DNA from: Fulvivirga maritima
GTDB taxonomy: Bacteria; Bacteroidota; Bacteroidia; Cytophagales; Cyclobacteriaceae
DNA length: 64,000 nt
Assembly (NCBI RefSeq): GCF_021389955.1
Contig: NZ_CP089980.1
Span: 1,053,501-1,117,500 of the forward strand
Reading direction: 5' to 3'
Below, piece by piece: positions 1 to 10,648 of this stretch (position 1 is its first letter; every line of letters begins with the position of its first letter). Both the position numbers and the translations under genes were made by a program. The notes below the pieces were generated by a model, which saw nothing but the letters and a program-made list of their open reading frames with translations, had not been told where the DNA came from and made no database searches.

Positions 1-3000
1 TCAATCCTTATTCATCTGGATGTTGCTCTGGAAGCAAAATTACCTGACCATTTTCATCTTCCTCAGAAAGTTTCAATCCTTATTCATCTGGATGTTGCTC
101 TGGAAGTTTAACACTTATAACAATTACAATTATGGCTAAGGCGTTTCAATCCTTATTCATCTGGATGTTGCTCTGGAAGTTATGTCCGCTGGCTTCAGAG
201 AGCTGATCCTGACTGTTTCAATCCTTATTCATCTGGATGTTGCTCTGGAAGATAATTGCTTGATTCTATCGGCCATATATCCTGTGTTTCAATCCTTATT
301 CATCTGGATGTTGCTCTGGAAGATAAAATTCTAAAACCATGAATGTCTTAAAAACACGTTTCAATCCTTATTCATCTGGATGTTGCTCTGGAAGAAGATT
401 ATTTTCTACATATTATACTTAAGTGACCGTGTTTCAATCCTTATTCATCTGGATGTTGCTCTGGAAGTAAATATCCAGAATCCCCTTGTAGTTTAGACCT
501 TTGTTTCAATCCTTATTCATCTGGATGTTGCTCTGGAAGACCCTATGACCAGGGCAGGCAAGCAATACTACCTATGGTTTCAATCCTTATTCATCTGGAT
601 GTTGCTCTGGAAGTAAATTATCTCTATTCATTATTAATTGAATGTCTGGGTTTCAATCCTTATTCATCTGGATGTTGCTCTGGAAGGAGAAACGGATTGT
701 TCATTTCCTGTAAGAAGGGTATGTTTCAATCCTTATTCATCTGGATGTTGCTCTGGAAGTTGTGTTATCATGATGTAATATAAGTTATTTGAGTGTTTCA
801 ATCCTTATTCATCTGGATGTTGCTCTGGAAGTAACGGTCTAAGGCAACTAATTTTTAATTGTGATTAGTTTCAATCCTTATTCATCTGGATGTTGCTCTG
901 GAAGTCTACTAAGTGCTTACCCATCACCGATTTGCTGAAGTTTCAATCCTTATTCATCTGGATGTTGCTCTGGAAGAAATATCTTCAATTCTTTAACGCT
1001 TTCCAGATCGAGTTTCAATCCTTATTCATCTGGATGTTGCTCTGGAAGATAAAAATTGTGTGTGTATTTGCGGATTGTTAACGAGTTTCAATCCTTATTC
1101 ATCTGGATGTTGCTCTGGAAGTCCTTAACTAGCAGAAAATTATCATTAGGATGCGAAGTTTCAATCCTTATTCATCTGGATGTTGCTCTGGAAGTCGATG
1201 GGTTCCATTCCGCCGTTTCAATGTAAACAAGTTTCAATCCTTATTCATCTGGATGTTGCTCTGGAAGTGCAGCATTAAGAGATACGGCATACATAGAGTA
1301 TGAGTTTCAATCCTTATTCATCTGGATGTTGCTCTGGAAGGTTGTCAGAGCCAGACCGAGCAGCTGTGAAGCATCGTTTCAATCCTTATTCATCTGGATG
1401 TTGCTCTGGAAGTAGTTTAGATGAGAGCTTATTCCTTAGGTTGTTTGAGTTTCAATCCTTATTCATCTGGATGTTGCTCTGGAAGACCCCCCGGTTCCGC
1501 CCCTTACATTATCTACATTAAGTTTCAATCCTTATTCATCTGGATGTTGCTCTGGAAGCAAACCGGTTTTTCTTATCGGGCTTTTTCCCTACAGTTTCAA
1601 TCCTTATTCATCTGGATGTTGCTCTGGAAGTTTGATACATTCCTGAAAAACAATCCTAAGCCATCGTTTCAATCCTTATTCATCTGGATGTTGCTCTGGA
1701 AGAAATGATTACGGATCTAAAACAGCCATGGACATATTGTTTCAATCCTTATTCATCTGGATGTTGCTCTGGAAGGGATCATCTAAAGCCCCTAACTCTT
1801 CACTTTTCCATTTTTGTTTCAATCCTTATTCATCTGGATGTTGCTCTGGAAGTTATGGAAGCACTTAAGATTGACACATCTAAGCTTGGTTTCAATCCTT
1901 ATTCATCTGGATGTTGCTCTGGAAGAGCTAGTTTCTGGAATTTACTCCTATTCAATGACTAGTTTCAATCCTTATTCATCTGGATGTTGCTCTGGAAGAA
2001 TACCTTTAAAAACACTTAAAAAAGAATTGATAAGTTTCAATCCTTATTCATCTGGATGTTGCTCTGGAAGGATTTTGACCAATTCAGAGAACGTAAGAAA
2101 ATACAAGTTTCAATCCTTATTCATCTGGATGTTGCTCTGGAAGAAGATTATTGGGAAAGAGGGTTGAAACAAAAAGTAGAGTTTCAATCCTTATTCATCT
2201 GGATGTTGCTCTGGAAGACCTAATAAGGGAATGTTTAACGTAAAATAAAATTGTTTCAATCCTTATTCATCTGGATGTTGCTCTGGAAGCAACATAGCTT
2301 TAATTTCCTCAAATAAATATTCAGGTTTCAATCCTTATTCATCTGGATGTTGCTCTGGAAGCCATCATCTTTTTCTAATATGGTTTTCAGTTTTTCGTTT
2401 CAATCCTTATTCATCTGGATGTTGCTCTGGAAGTGACAGAAGCTTAGTTATTACTTACGGAGGGACTGGTTTCAATCCTTATTCATCTGGATGTTGCTCT
2501 GGAAGACAAGTACCAAAGGACACTGTTCAGGTTATCGCAAAGTTTCAATCCTTATTCATCTGGATGTTGCTCTGGAAGTTGGCAAGGTCATCCAAAAAAC
2601 AGTGAATATAATACGTTTCAATCCTTATTCATCTGGATGTTGCTCTGGAAGTATAGTATTCCACGCTAAAATAGGATATTAAATATGTTTCAATCCTTAT
2701 TCATCTGGATGTTGCTCTGGAAGCTTCTGAGGAATATACTTTTACTTTTTTCATAAGTCGTTTCAATCCTTATTCATCTGGATGTTGCTCTGGAAGTCTT
2801 ATTTTTTTCATAGTTCAATTTTTGAAGTAATGTTTCAATCCTTATTCATCTGGATGTTGCTCTGGAAGTGTAATCTTTCATGTACTAGCTTTTAACTACC
2901 TTTGTTTCAATCCTTATTCATCTGGATGTTGCTCTGGAAGTGACCATGATGTGTATTTTTCAACAACTTTTTTTGGGTTTCAATCCTTATTCATCTGGAT

Positions 3001-4036
3001 GTTGCTCTGGAAGTCAACGAGATTCAACTGTAAGTGTAAGTGTAAGTGGTTTCAATCCTTATTCATCTGGATGTTGCTCTGGAAGCAATATACATTAGCC
3101 CCATTAGCCTCCCATGTGTCGTTTCAATCCTTATTCATCTGGATGTTGCTCTGGAAGTCTGAAATATATGAAAGTGATTGGACTCAATTAACTGTTTCAA
3201 TCCTTATTCATCTGGATGTTGCTCTGGAAGCCATGACCGCGTAGCTAACTTACCTTCAATGTAAATGTTTCAATCCTTATTCATCTGGATGTTGCTCTGG
3301 AAGACAAATCCTGACCAAAAAAAATGGACTGATTCCCCGTTTCAATCCTTATTCATCTGGATGTTGCTCTGGAAGAAATTACACACTCTTTACTATCACG
3401 ATAATAAGTTGTTTCAATCCTTATTCATCTGGATGTTGCTCTGGAAGTTATCTCCCTCTGTAATATTCGTAACCATCTTCAGTGTTTCAATCCTTATTCA
3501 TCTGGATGTTGCTCTGGAAGTTTCATGAAGCGAGCATGAGAATGAGCGCAGAAGATTGTTTCAATCCTTATTCATCTGGATGTTGCTCTGGAAGTTTGAA
3601 AACTTCATATCTTACAGGGGGCAGACTTCGTTTCAATCCTTATTCATCTGGATGTTGCTCTGGAAGTCAGAGTCTAACCTTTTGTATAGAGATATTATTA
3701 GTTTCAATCCTTATTCATCTGGATGTTGCTCTGGAAGGCTAACAAAAGCATCGATAACAAAATCAATAAACTCGTTTCAATCCTTATTCATCTGGATGTT
3801 GCTCTGGAAGAAAAGGCTGATTTCTGGAAGCAGAATAAATGCGATTATGATAGTTTCAATCCTTATTCATCTGGATGTTGCTCTGGAAGCTTCCGTACCT
3901 GGAGCCAGCTTTTTGAGCTGATTATCGTTTCAATCCTTATTCATCTGGATGTTGCTCTGGAAGAGAAAGCAGGTGATAACATACGATACCGACAGGGATG
4001 TTTCAATCCTTATTCATCTGGATGTTGCTCTGGAAG
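1..4036 (-). CRISPR. Type I-B CRISPR array, at least 56 repeats, cut by the left window edge
   Basis: There are 56 copies of a 37-nt repeat; on the plus strand each starts GTTTCAATCC and ends GCTCTGGAAG. The first copy lacks 3 bases because the window begins inside it. By eye all copies are identical, including the last one at 4000-4036. The 55 spacers are mostly 34-37 nt; the outliers are 1776-1815 (40 nt) and 3811-3852 (42 nt). Read on the minus strand the repeat ends GGATTGAAAC, the usual 3' end giving the ATTGAAAC crRNA 5' handle in type I-B. The array is therefore transcribed leftward, like the cas genes, and the newest spacers should be those nearest 4036. The repeat has no stop in any plus-strand frame, so the many plus-strand ORFs here are artefacts. 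Confidence 0.98.
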
Positions 4037-4223
4037 CCGCCCTAATCATAAAACACTGTAAATTAGATAAATATAGACCAATTATGTAAATTGTTTTTAC
4101 ACTTTTCATCATTTCAAAGAACGATTTAACATTATTTCCTAAAAATCTCCGCCCTTTTAAAAACCTGACATTCAACAATTTAAACACCATCTCTATCATC
4201 ATTAGAATAAATTAACAGGCGGA
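4037..4223 (-). promoter_or_regulatory. Probable CRISPR leader
   Basis: This AT-rich stretch of 187 bp lies between the cas4 stop and the first repeat, upstream of the array in the direction of crRNA transcription. That is where the leader (array promoter and spacer-integration signals) belongs. The heptamer CCGCCCT occurs next to the repeat (4037-4043) and again near 4149-4155. A 62-codon minus-strand reading frame crosses the leader into the first repeat and is probably not a gene. Confidence 0.7.
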
Positions 4224-4799
4224 TTACTTTATACATATATTCCTATACGTGCAATTTAAGCATCTACGCTTAAATTTTGTAGCTTTCGGATAATAGTTAT
4301 TATTGATAATTCTCTCTATCTGTTCAATCGTTTCGCTAATTAATAATTTATCCTCACTTTTAATCTGCACTTCTACCAACTTATTTTTTGAACGGGTATA
4401 AACTATAAAACCCTTGTGCACTGGCCTTTTAAATTTTTCTTCTATTAATACGGCATAACAAAAGAGCTGTTGCTGATAGGTATTATAAATTTTGTCTTTA
4501 TACTCTGCAAATTTATAGTCTAAAGGAGCCATTGTGTCATCATTTAAAAGTAACACCTCATCCACTTTTCCTCTAAGCACATCATTAGTTAAATACTGGT
4601 CCTGCAACTTTTCTTTAACACCTATTTTCTTTCTCAGATAATCTTTATTTCTTTCCAATTTCTCACTATGAACCTCACGACCCTTTATAGCCTTATAAAA
4701 TTTCTCTTCATATTGAGGTATGGTAAGTACATATTCAAAATAAGTATATCTAGGGCAAAAAAGATGTTCTATAATATGTGAAGGCGTTATAGACATCAT
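4224..4799 (-). CDS. cas4: CRISPR-associated exonuclease Cas4
   Basis: This 191-residue RecB-family nuclease with an iron-sulfur cluster trims and helps select prespacers before Cas1-Cas2 integrates them. The nuclease motifs are visible: His44, Asp80 (GKVDEV), Asp94-Tyr-Lys96 and the Gln run at 109-111. The cluster ligands are Cys15 near the N-terminus and Cys180, Cys183 and Cys189 at the C-terminus. It is the last cas gene, next to the leader, and starts 1 bp after cas2 ends, so it is probably translationally coupled. All catalytic and cluster residues are present, so it should be active. Confidence 0.95.
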   Translation of the reverse strand: MMSITPSHIIEHLFCPRYTYFEYVLTIPQYEEKFYKAIKGREVHSEKLERNKDYLRKKIGVKEKLQDQYLTNDVLRGKVDEVLLLNDDTMAPLDYKFAEYKDKIYNTYQQQLFCYAVLIEEKFKRPVHKGFIVYTRSKNKLVEVQIKSEDKLLISETIEQIERIINNNYYPKATKFKRRCLNCTYRNICIK

Positions 4800-4800
4800 T

Positions 4801-5091
4801 TTAAAAGAAAAGCGATCTTATTTCATCAGTAACAAATTCCTTATCAAAGGCCTGCCCTAAAAGCACCGTCCTATTTAATTCTTCCTTAGACATGGGAAAA
4901 ATATATACTGAATCTGTTTCTTCATCTATCAATTCTTCCAGAAGCAAACTCAAAGTATCCTGCTGATTGGCCGTAAGCATTCCGAGAAATACTGAATATT
5001 GCACCCTATAGAGTCCCGCATGCAAACAAGCTTTAGCTATTTTACCTCTCGGTTTGTCCTTCTTAATATCATACATTACCCAGGTAATCAT
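4801..5091 (-). CDS. cas2: CRISPR-associated protein Cas2
   Basis: This 96-residue ferredoxin-fold protein forms the structural core of the Cas1-Cas2 integrase that inserts new spacers at the leader end. The first strand MITWVMYDI carries the conserved Tyr7-Asp8, and the length is typical for Cas2. Its start codon overlaps the cas1 stop by one base (TAATG), which indicates coupled translation. It lies between cas1 and cas4 in the adaptation block. Confidence 0.96.
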   Translation of the reverse strand: MITWVMYDIKKDKPRGKIAKACLHAGLYRVQYSVFLGMLTANQQDTLSLLLEELIDEETDSVYIFPMSKEELNRTVLLGQAFDKEFVTDEIRSLFF

Positions 5092-6104
5092 TATAATTTT
5101 TCTATTAATCGATTAGCAAATTGATGAGCTTCCAACTGTAAAGCATTGGCTCTTGTTTGATTTCTACCTTTATACCTAATAACCTGTACATCAAAAAATT
5201 TGGTGAAATTCTCTACTAAAAAGGGCTTACCTTCCGCATTTAGAGTTACCCCTCCCACTATTTCATCAAAAAAAGATTTTTTTACCTTCTTGGTTGAAAA
5301 CAGCACGAAAACACAGCGCTCAGCGTAAATTCTGTATGGTTCAATAAAATCAAAAACCAGGCTTTTCATATTATAATCATCTCTATGTAGAAACCCCACA
5401 TATGGATCCAGGCCTGCCAACATCAATGAACGCTCTACCCTACTATATAGAATACCATAACAATAATTTAGCATTGCATTAAATGGATCTTTTGCAGGTC
5501 TAAAACTTCTTCCCTGAAAAGCAAATTCAGGGTGAATAGACTTACTCAGTGCTCCAAAATACAACCTGCCTGAATTACCTTCCATTGCCCTTATCATATC
5601 TGCATGCTCCTGCACAACACCTCCGTTAAGTTCCTTGATACGTAATCGATAATTAAGTATTTGATCCTGTTGATGTTGTAAATATGGCAGCAACGTTGAT
5701 CTGTGCTTAGCCAAGTCTTGCAGATAGTCGGCCTGATTCTCCAGTTTTTTCATTATCCATTGCTTCACCCACTCCAATCCCTCCTCTCCTAGACTTGCCT
5801 CTAATTGCCGTTTTCTTATTTTCGTAGTACTACCTAATTTACTATGCCAGAACCTGCCCATGGGGTGCCCATCATTTTCCACTACCACAATATCTATATT
5901 GTGCTTTAACGCAAGAGCTACAGCATCAGTAGAAATAGCAGACCCTTTACTTACAATAAAGGAGGTAATTTTGTGAGCGGCAATATGATTAATCTTCACT
6001 TTCTTTTCTTCTTTATCTTTAACCTTTATCTCGAACATATCATCCTTTACATGAAGATATGTTCCGTAAGTGTTGATAAATATTTGCATAATAATACTAG
6101 ACAA
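5091..6104 (-). CDS. cas1: CRISPR-associated integrase Cas1
   Basis: This metal-dependent integrase inserts prespacers into the array. The C-terminal helical domain carries the expected catalytic residues: Glu175 (AMEGNSGR), His240 (GFLHRDD), and Asp252 and Glu255 (FDFIEPYR). The N-terminal beta domain starts at MQIFINTYGTYLHV. The first Met (6104) is followed by a second at codon 6, and homologous N-termini begin near the second, so the real start may be 15 bases later. The cas6 stop is immediately upstream and cas2 overlaps downstream, so this is an operon-internal gene. Confidence 0.97.
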   Translation of the reverse strand: MSSIIMQIFINTYGTYLHVKDDMFEIKVKDKEEKKVKINHIAAHKITSFIVSKGSAISTDAVALALKHNIDIVVVENDGHPMGRFWHSKLGSTTKIRKRQLEASLGEEGLEWVKQWIMKKLENQADYLQDLAKHRSTLLPYLQHQQDQILNYRLRIKELNGGVVQEHADMIRAMEGNSGRLYFGALSKSIHPEFAFQGRSFRPAKDPFNAMLNYCYGILYSRVERSLMLAGLDPYVGFLHRDDYNMKSLVFDFIEPYRIYAERCVFVLFSTKKVKKSFFDEIVGGVTLNAEGKPFLVENFTKFFDVQVIRYKGRNQTRANALQLEAHQFANRLIEKL

Positions 6105-6788
6105 TTAATGAATAGTGCCAAAACCTCTGGAAACAGCTTTTCCTATACCAAGATTCTTAGGCAGGTGAGCATTAATGGTGAATCCTCCCTCAAAAGCCAG
6201 CATATGATTATTTTTAAAATGAGTACTTTTCTCTTTTACCTTAACACTGGCCATTAAACGCTGATGTTCAACTAAGTGTACTCCCATATTTTTAAATAAT
6301 GACAACACATTTCCCACTAAAATCTTATTTAACATATTCTGCTTTTCAGCTGAATTCAGCTGCATGTAAATACCGTAATTCTTCTGATTAAGCGCCATCC
6401 ATAAGGTATGAAAATTATATTCCAAAAGATAATCGGCATATCCAAGCTCCATTTTTTTACTTTCTATATTCTTTGACCTAATCTCATAATATTGCCCCTC
6501 AATCTCCAACTGTTTAATTTTCAAGAACAATTGTACTAGTAACTCTGCCCCCTCTTCGATGGCCACCAGTGTGGGTACGCCATTTAATACTTTATACTGC
6601 ACCAAAGGATATTGGTACCTTAAAGTACCGTCATTAAAATGATTATGTAAGAGTGGAGAATATTCTTTAAATACGGATCCGAAATATCCTCTAAGCTTGT
6701 GGGAATCGCGGGTTTGAAGCTGAATTTCCGGAAACTGGATTTGAGTCAATTGGATAAATTTGTTCCTATGTAAATTTGAAGGCCTCAT
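6105..6788 (-). CDS. cas6: CRISPR repeat endoribonuclease Cas6 (Cas6b-like)
   Basis: This protein cuts the repeat RNA in the array transcript to give crRNAs with an 8-nt 5' handle. It has 227 residues. The C-terminus ends in the glycine-rich loop typical of Cas6 (GIGKAVSRGFG, near residues 213-224), and the KLRGYFGS segment near residue 31 is common in Bacteroidota Cas6. The gene sits between cas3 and cas1, whereas many I-B loci have cas6 first. The catalytic His cannot be assigned by eye. Spacing to cas3 is 11 bp and to cas1 is 0 bp. Confidence 0.92.
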   Translation of the reverse strand: MRPSNLHRNKFIQLTQIQFPEIQLQTRDSHKLRGYFGSVFKEYSPLLHNHFNDGTLRYQYPLVQYKVLNGVPTLVAIEEGAELLVQLFLKIKQLEIEGQYYEIRSKNIESKKMELGYADYLLEYNFHTLWMALNQKNYGIYMQLNSAEKQNMLNKILVGNVLSLFKNMGVHLVEHQRLMASVKVKEKSTHFKNNHMLAFEGGFTINAHLPKNLGIGKAVSRGFGTIH

Positions 6789-6799
6789 TTTATTATCTT

Positions 6800-9037
6800 T
6801 TAATAAGTCTGAAAAGAAACATCTACATTCCTTCCATTATTATAAACTAATCCAACTTCAGCATCATATCTATAATTCACATATTTAAAGCCATCTTTAT
6901 CTACTGTTATTTTTGCATTCTTATATCTACCTTTAGTAATTGATAATTCATACCTCACCTTTTTAGATCTATCAACATCGTCTAATTGTAATTCTTCATA
7001 AAAACAAATTGGAATAACGCTCACTGTATCCAACCCATCCCGCGTCATTGCGTCCTCACTTTCTGGAGGACAATCTCCTAAGAAGTAATATGTTGATTGA
7101 ACCTTATTAAATGCCCCCCACCCTTCTTTAAAGCTTAACTTTTCTATAATGTCTATGTCCTGATATACTTCATCAACAAAGTTTAAAAAGTCTCCTTCTG
7201 TTATTCTAGTTTCGTTATGCCTATTAAGAACTTCAAATGTTTTATCTAAAATATCGGCTTCCGTATAAACATATTTTTGAGTAACCTCTGAGTGTAGATG
7301 AACAATCACCTTAGAATCCTTCTCTGACTTTCTTTTTCTATTTACCCTTCCAGCACGCTGAATGATGGCATCTATAGGCGCATTTTCTGTAAATAAAATA
7401 TCAAAATCTATATCTAAAGAAACTTCAACAACTTGTGTAGCAATAAGAACTATAGATTTACCTTCTTCTTCAATATCTAAAATATTGGTCTCAATTTGTT
7501 GACGATCTTTCTGAATAAAACGTGAGTGAAAACAAATACAGTCTCTATCATTATTTTTAGCAAATGGCTTTAATTCTTCATATAAATCAATGGCTTGGTT
7601 AACAGTATTTACAACAATCAAAACTTTATCATAATTTTTTATAGCTTTTTTAACTTCAACCATATTTTCCTGGATTGGGATGTTTCGAACTTCAAACTGA
7701 TTCCTGCTTCTTCCAAGTAGTTCAAAATCTTGAATAAGTTTATAGTTGCTCCCTCCCAATGCTTCAGCAAGTAGTTTCTTCAATTTTGTGGGCAGGGTAG
7801 CCGACATTATATAAAACTTTGCATTGAATTGCTCCCTTAAATATTTGATGGTCTGTAAAATTAATGCCAGTGTATAAGGAGAATAGAGATGGATTTCATC
7901 AATTACAATACGGGCATTCCTACAATGGAAAGTTTTTACTTCCCAAAATCCCAAATTAAATCCTTGGGTAAGTAATTGATCTATCGTGCAAATGGTAATG
8001 TTACTAAAAAATGTTTTATCTCTTAGGTATTTTCTAGACTCATAATCTTTGTCAACTTCTTTTTGGTAAAGCAAGGCGGAAGAATGTACAATAGAGCAAT
8101 TTTCTTTACCAAAATATGCGATCAACCTTTTATATATTGCATTAGAAGTGACCCGCGTGGGCAGACAATAAATGATTTTATCAAACTCTCTCTTTTGTGA
8201 AGCCCAAATTAAACTTGCTTCTGTTTTTCCGCTTCCGGTAGGTGCAATTGCTAAAACATTCGATTCAATTTTACTATCTAACTGAAATTTTTTGAAAGCA
8301 GGATTATCCACTGTTTTACCTTCTTGTCTTAATTTGTTTTTTAAAGAATCTAATAATGTCTGGTTATCATAGATTAAAGGTTTTGCCAAGTTGAAATGTC
8401 CAGAAGCTGACCAGTCTGAAATGTTTAAAACTGCTTTTGCATAAATGTATTTTAGTCGATCTGGTGGCCTCCAATTATTTTTAAAATGATCAAAATACTT
8501 ATGAAGAAAAAGATTTCTGTAAAGATTCGGTGTCACCAGAGAAAATCTCTCAATATTATCTCTAGAAGGTTTTTTAAACCTTTTCCCTTGCTTGTAGATT
8601 TTGGTATCTACAAACTCAAACCATTCCATCAAATCTTCTAAGATAATTTGAGTTTCTGAAGAATTATCTTTATTAATTAATTCTGAATTCAGCGGCTTGT
8701 GATGGGAGTATAGTGCAGCTACAAACTTGTCTTTTTTAAAGAAAAATTCTTTAGAAAAAAACCACAATATTATGCCCGAAAATAATTCGTGCCGCATCTT
8801 CTCATCTCCAAAATGGTGACCAAGCGAGTTTTGAAAATTCCGAGCAAGTTTCCCTGAATCGTGAAACAAACAGGTGATATATGCTGCTTGCCAAAAATCA
8901 TCAGGTAAATCAGGTGTTCTTTTTTTCAACTTTATTAATGCTTCAAGTACATATTCCGTGTGTTCTATAAGCGTTTCAGTTTCAATTGCCCCAGTGTATC
9001 TGTTGGTTTGATATTTTGCGAAAATTTGGCTTAGCAT
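6800..9037 (-). CDS. cas3: CRISPR-associated helicase-nuclease Cas3
   Basis: This single-chain Cas3 unwinds and degrades target DNA recruited by Cascade. The N-terminal HD nuclease shows His26 (EHTEYV), His59-Asp60 (LFHDSGK) and the SHH motif at 111-113. The SF2 helicase shows Walker A APTGSGKT (265-272), the DEIH box (380-383), SAT (412-414) and motif VI QRAGRVNR (560-567). At 745 residues it is full length with HD and helicase fused. It starts 2 bp after cas5 ends. All core motifs are intact, so interference should be functional. Confidence 0.97.
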   Translation of the reverse strand: MLSQIFAKYQTNRYTGAIETETLIEHTEYVLEALIKLKKRTPDLPDDFWQAAYITCLFHDSGKLARNFQNSLGHHFGDEKMRHELFSGIILWFFSKEFFFKKDKFVAALYSHHKPLNSELINKDNSSETQIILEDLMEWFEFVDTKIYKQGKRFKKPSRDNIERFSLVTPNLYRNLFLHKYFDHFKNNWRPPDRLKYIYAKAVLNISDWSASGHFNLAKPLIYDNQTLLDSLKNKLRQEGKTVDNPAFKKFQLDSKIESNVLAIAPTGSGKTEASLIWASQKREFDKIIYCLPTRVTSNAIYKRLIAYFGKENCSIVHSSALLYQKEVDKDYESRKYLRDKTFFSNITICTIDQLLTQGFNLGFWEVKTFHCRNARIVIDEIHLYSPYTLALILQTIKYLREQFNAKFYIMSATLPTKLKKLLAEALGGSNYKLIQDFELLGRSRNQFEVRNIPIQENMVEVKKAIKNYDKVLIVVNTVNQAIDLYEELKPFAKNNDRDCICFHSRFIQKDRQQIETNILDIEEEGKSIVLIATQVVEVSLDIDFDILFTENAPIDAIIQRAGRVNRKRKSEKDSKVIVHLHSEVTQKYVYTEADILDKTFEVLNRHNETRITEGDFLNFVDEVYQDIDIIEKLSFKEGWGAFNKVQSTYYFLGDCPPESEDAMTRDGLDTVSVIPICFYEELQLDDVDRSKKVRYELSITKGRYKNAKITVDKDGFKYVNYRYDAEVGLVYNNGRNVDVSFQTY

Positions 9038-9039
9038 AG

Positions 9040-9750
9040 TTACAGTTTGAAAAAGGGGATTTGAATGTCATTATATTTTATTCCTCTTTTTGCAAGTCCT
9101 TTTATATATGCTTCTTCACCAATAAATGAGAATTCTTTTCTCTTAACGACTTTTCTAATTCCATAATTTGAGTCGTAATGAAAAGCTACGGGTATTTCAT
9201 AACTCAATGGGTCAACACTATCCCTCAAAGAAAATTCAAGACCAGTCGGTTGATCTAAAATTTCTTCCATCACATTTCCTTCCACAAGGCAATTACGCAG
9301 TTCGGTGCATTCAATAAATTCTGAAGTAATAGAAGTCTTAACCACTTTAGCCATTCCGTCTGAGTTGCCCAATGTCAAAGCAAAAACAGGTTGTTCAAGT
9401 GCTTCTTGGAGTTCTTTGATTTTGCTTGAAATTTCTGAGGCAAAGGCAATGTAAAAATGACCTTCAAAGAGAATCTCCCGAGTCAGGATATCCGAGATGT
9501 ATTCCTTTCCTTTTAGTTTCTGATATTTCCATAAGTCATTTGATTTTCCTTGGTAACTTCCGTTTATTCCAAATTCAAAGTCAACATCAAAATAATCTTG
9601 GCTTTCTTTGGGGCTCAGCCCTAATGCCGCTCCGGCCAAACCAATAATTGTAGTTGGAGGTGGCAGTTCGTAACTTTTATGGAAGTTTTGAAACTCGGGG
9701 TTTCGGAAGGAACAACTTTGGCAAGCTAATTCTACAATTAAACACTGCAT
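9040..9750 (-). CDS. cas5: Cascade subunit Cas5 (type I-B)
   Basis: This RAMP-fold Cascade subunit binds the crRNA 5' handle and caps the Cas7 backbone. It has 236 residues. The N-terminus carries the Cas5 hallmark: a first beta strand, then SFRNPEFQNFHKSY and the PPPTTIIGLAGAALG turn (about residues 30-44). It lies between cas7 and cas3 with gaps of 2 bp on each side, so it is co-transcribed. No damage is visible. Confidence 0.95.
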   Translation of the reverse strand: MQCLIVELACQSCSFRNPEFQNFHKSYELPPPTTIIGLAGAALGLSPKESQDYFDVDFEFGINGSYQGKSNDLWKYQKLKGKEYISDILTREILFEGHFYIAFASEISSKIKELQEALEQPVFALTLGNSDGMAKVVKTSITSEFIECTELRNCLVEGNVMEEILDQPTGLEFSLRDSVDPLSYEIPVAFHYDSNYGIRKVVKRKEFSFIGEEAYIKGLAKRGIKYNDIQIPFFKL

Positions 9751-9752
9751 AA

Positions 9753-10646
9753 TTACGCTTTATAATGTTCATGTACCCAGCTTCTTATTTTATCAAAGCC
9801 TTCACTAAGGGAATTCATTTCATCACTATTTTGAAAAATAGCAGATTGACCCGCTAATGTGTAATCTTCTACAAAGCGATCATAATCTTTTGCCACTTGT
9901 TTTAGTTGATCCAAATTGACTTTATTTCCGTCAGCAATCTGAACAGATTCTAAAAAAATAGGGTTCTTAGCTTTCATATAGGCTGCGGCTACAAACTTGG
10001 GCGATATATCTGCTAGAAAACGAGTTTGTCTTCCGCTAGACCATAGGTTCTGGAAAGCGTCAAGAAATCCTAAAACCCGTTTTGTTTTTTCTTCTGGAGC
10101 AAGTTCTCCATCTTCCTCAAAACCTTGCCCTGAACCTATTCTGTCTAACTCAATTAAAATAGTTCCTTTATAGAATCCCGAATGAATTTCAGTCTCGAAA
10201 ATATTTGGCTCAACCCGTTTTCCTTCTTTAGTAAGTATTCCTTCTCCCATAAAATTGGTTCCATAATCCAAATCCCCTTTGTAGGGCGATAAACTAAGTA
10301 AACCTTCAACTCTTACAGGCGAAGTTCTATTAGTCCTTCCAGAGGCATCCATAAATCCAAAAAGATCATCATCAATAAATTCTTTAGGATCCAATGAAGT
10401 TACCACAGGTGCTTTTGGTGATTTTGGAGGCTCTATTTTTGAAAGTGGCCATCCTGAGGATCCTAATTGATCACGTAGAGCCCTTCTTATTGCCTGAGAA
10501 GATACATAAGGGAGTTGTTCTTCATTGGCTAAAGTTACTTTCTTGATTGGATTGATATTGTCAACTTCTTTATCAGCCCCGTTCAAAGAAGCAAAAGACA
10601 CTTTGCTTAAATAGGTGATAGTGATACTGTTTGTTTTTAGTTCCAT
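9753..10646 (-). CDS. cas7: Cascade backbone subunit Cas7 (Cst2/DevR type)
   Basis: This is the subunit that polymerises along the crRNA spacer. It has 297 residues. The N-terminal RRM strand (SITITYLSKVSFASLNGADKE), the LPYVSSQAIRRALRD helix and the DDLFGFMDASG segment are typical of the Cst2/DevR group of I-B systems. The C-terminal part is helical. The gene is 2 bp downstream of cas8b and 2 bp upstream of cas5. It forms the expected effector block with cas8b and cas5. Confidence 0.94.
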   Translation of the reverse strand: MELKTNSITITYLSKVSFASLNGADKEVDNINPIKKVTLANEEQLPYVSSQAIRRALRDQLGSSGWPLSKIEPPKSPKAPVVTSLDPKEFIDDDLFGFMDASGRTNRTSPVRVEGLLSLSPYKGDLDYGTNFMGEGILTKEGKRVEPNIFETEIHSGFYKGTILIELDRIGSGQGFEEDGELAPEEKTKRVLGFLDAFQNLWSSGRQTRFLADISPKFVAAAYMKAKNPIFLESVQIADGNKVNLDQLKQVAKDYDRFVEDYTLAGQSAIFQNSDEMNSLSEGFDKIRSWVHEHYKA

Positions 10647-10648
10647 GT

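Noticed and set aside
574-4061. Many plus-strand reading frames of 60-121 codons across the CRISPR array
   Set aside because: They consist of the repeat translated in three frames (for example FQSLFIWMLLWK and FNPYSSGCCSG) joined by spacers. The repeat simply lacks plus-strand stops.
4014-4202. 62-codon minus-strand frame in the CRISPR leader
   Set aside because: It spans the leader and ends inside the first repeat, where a coding gene is not expected. No recognisable protein features.
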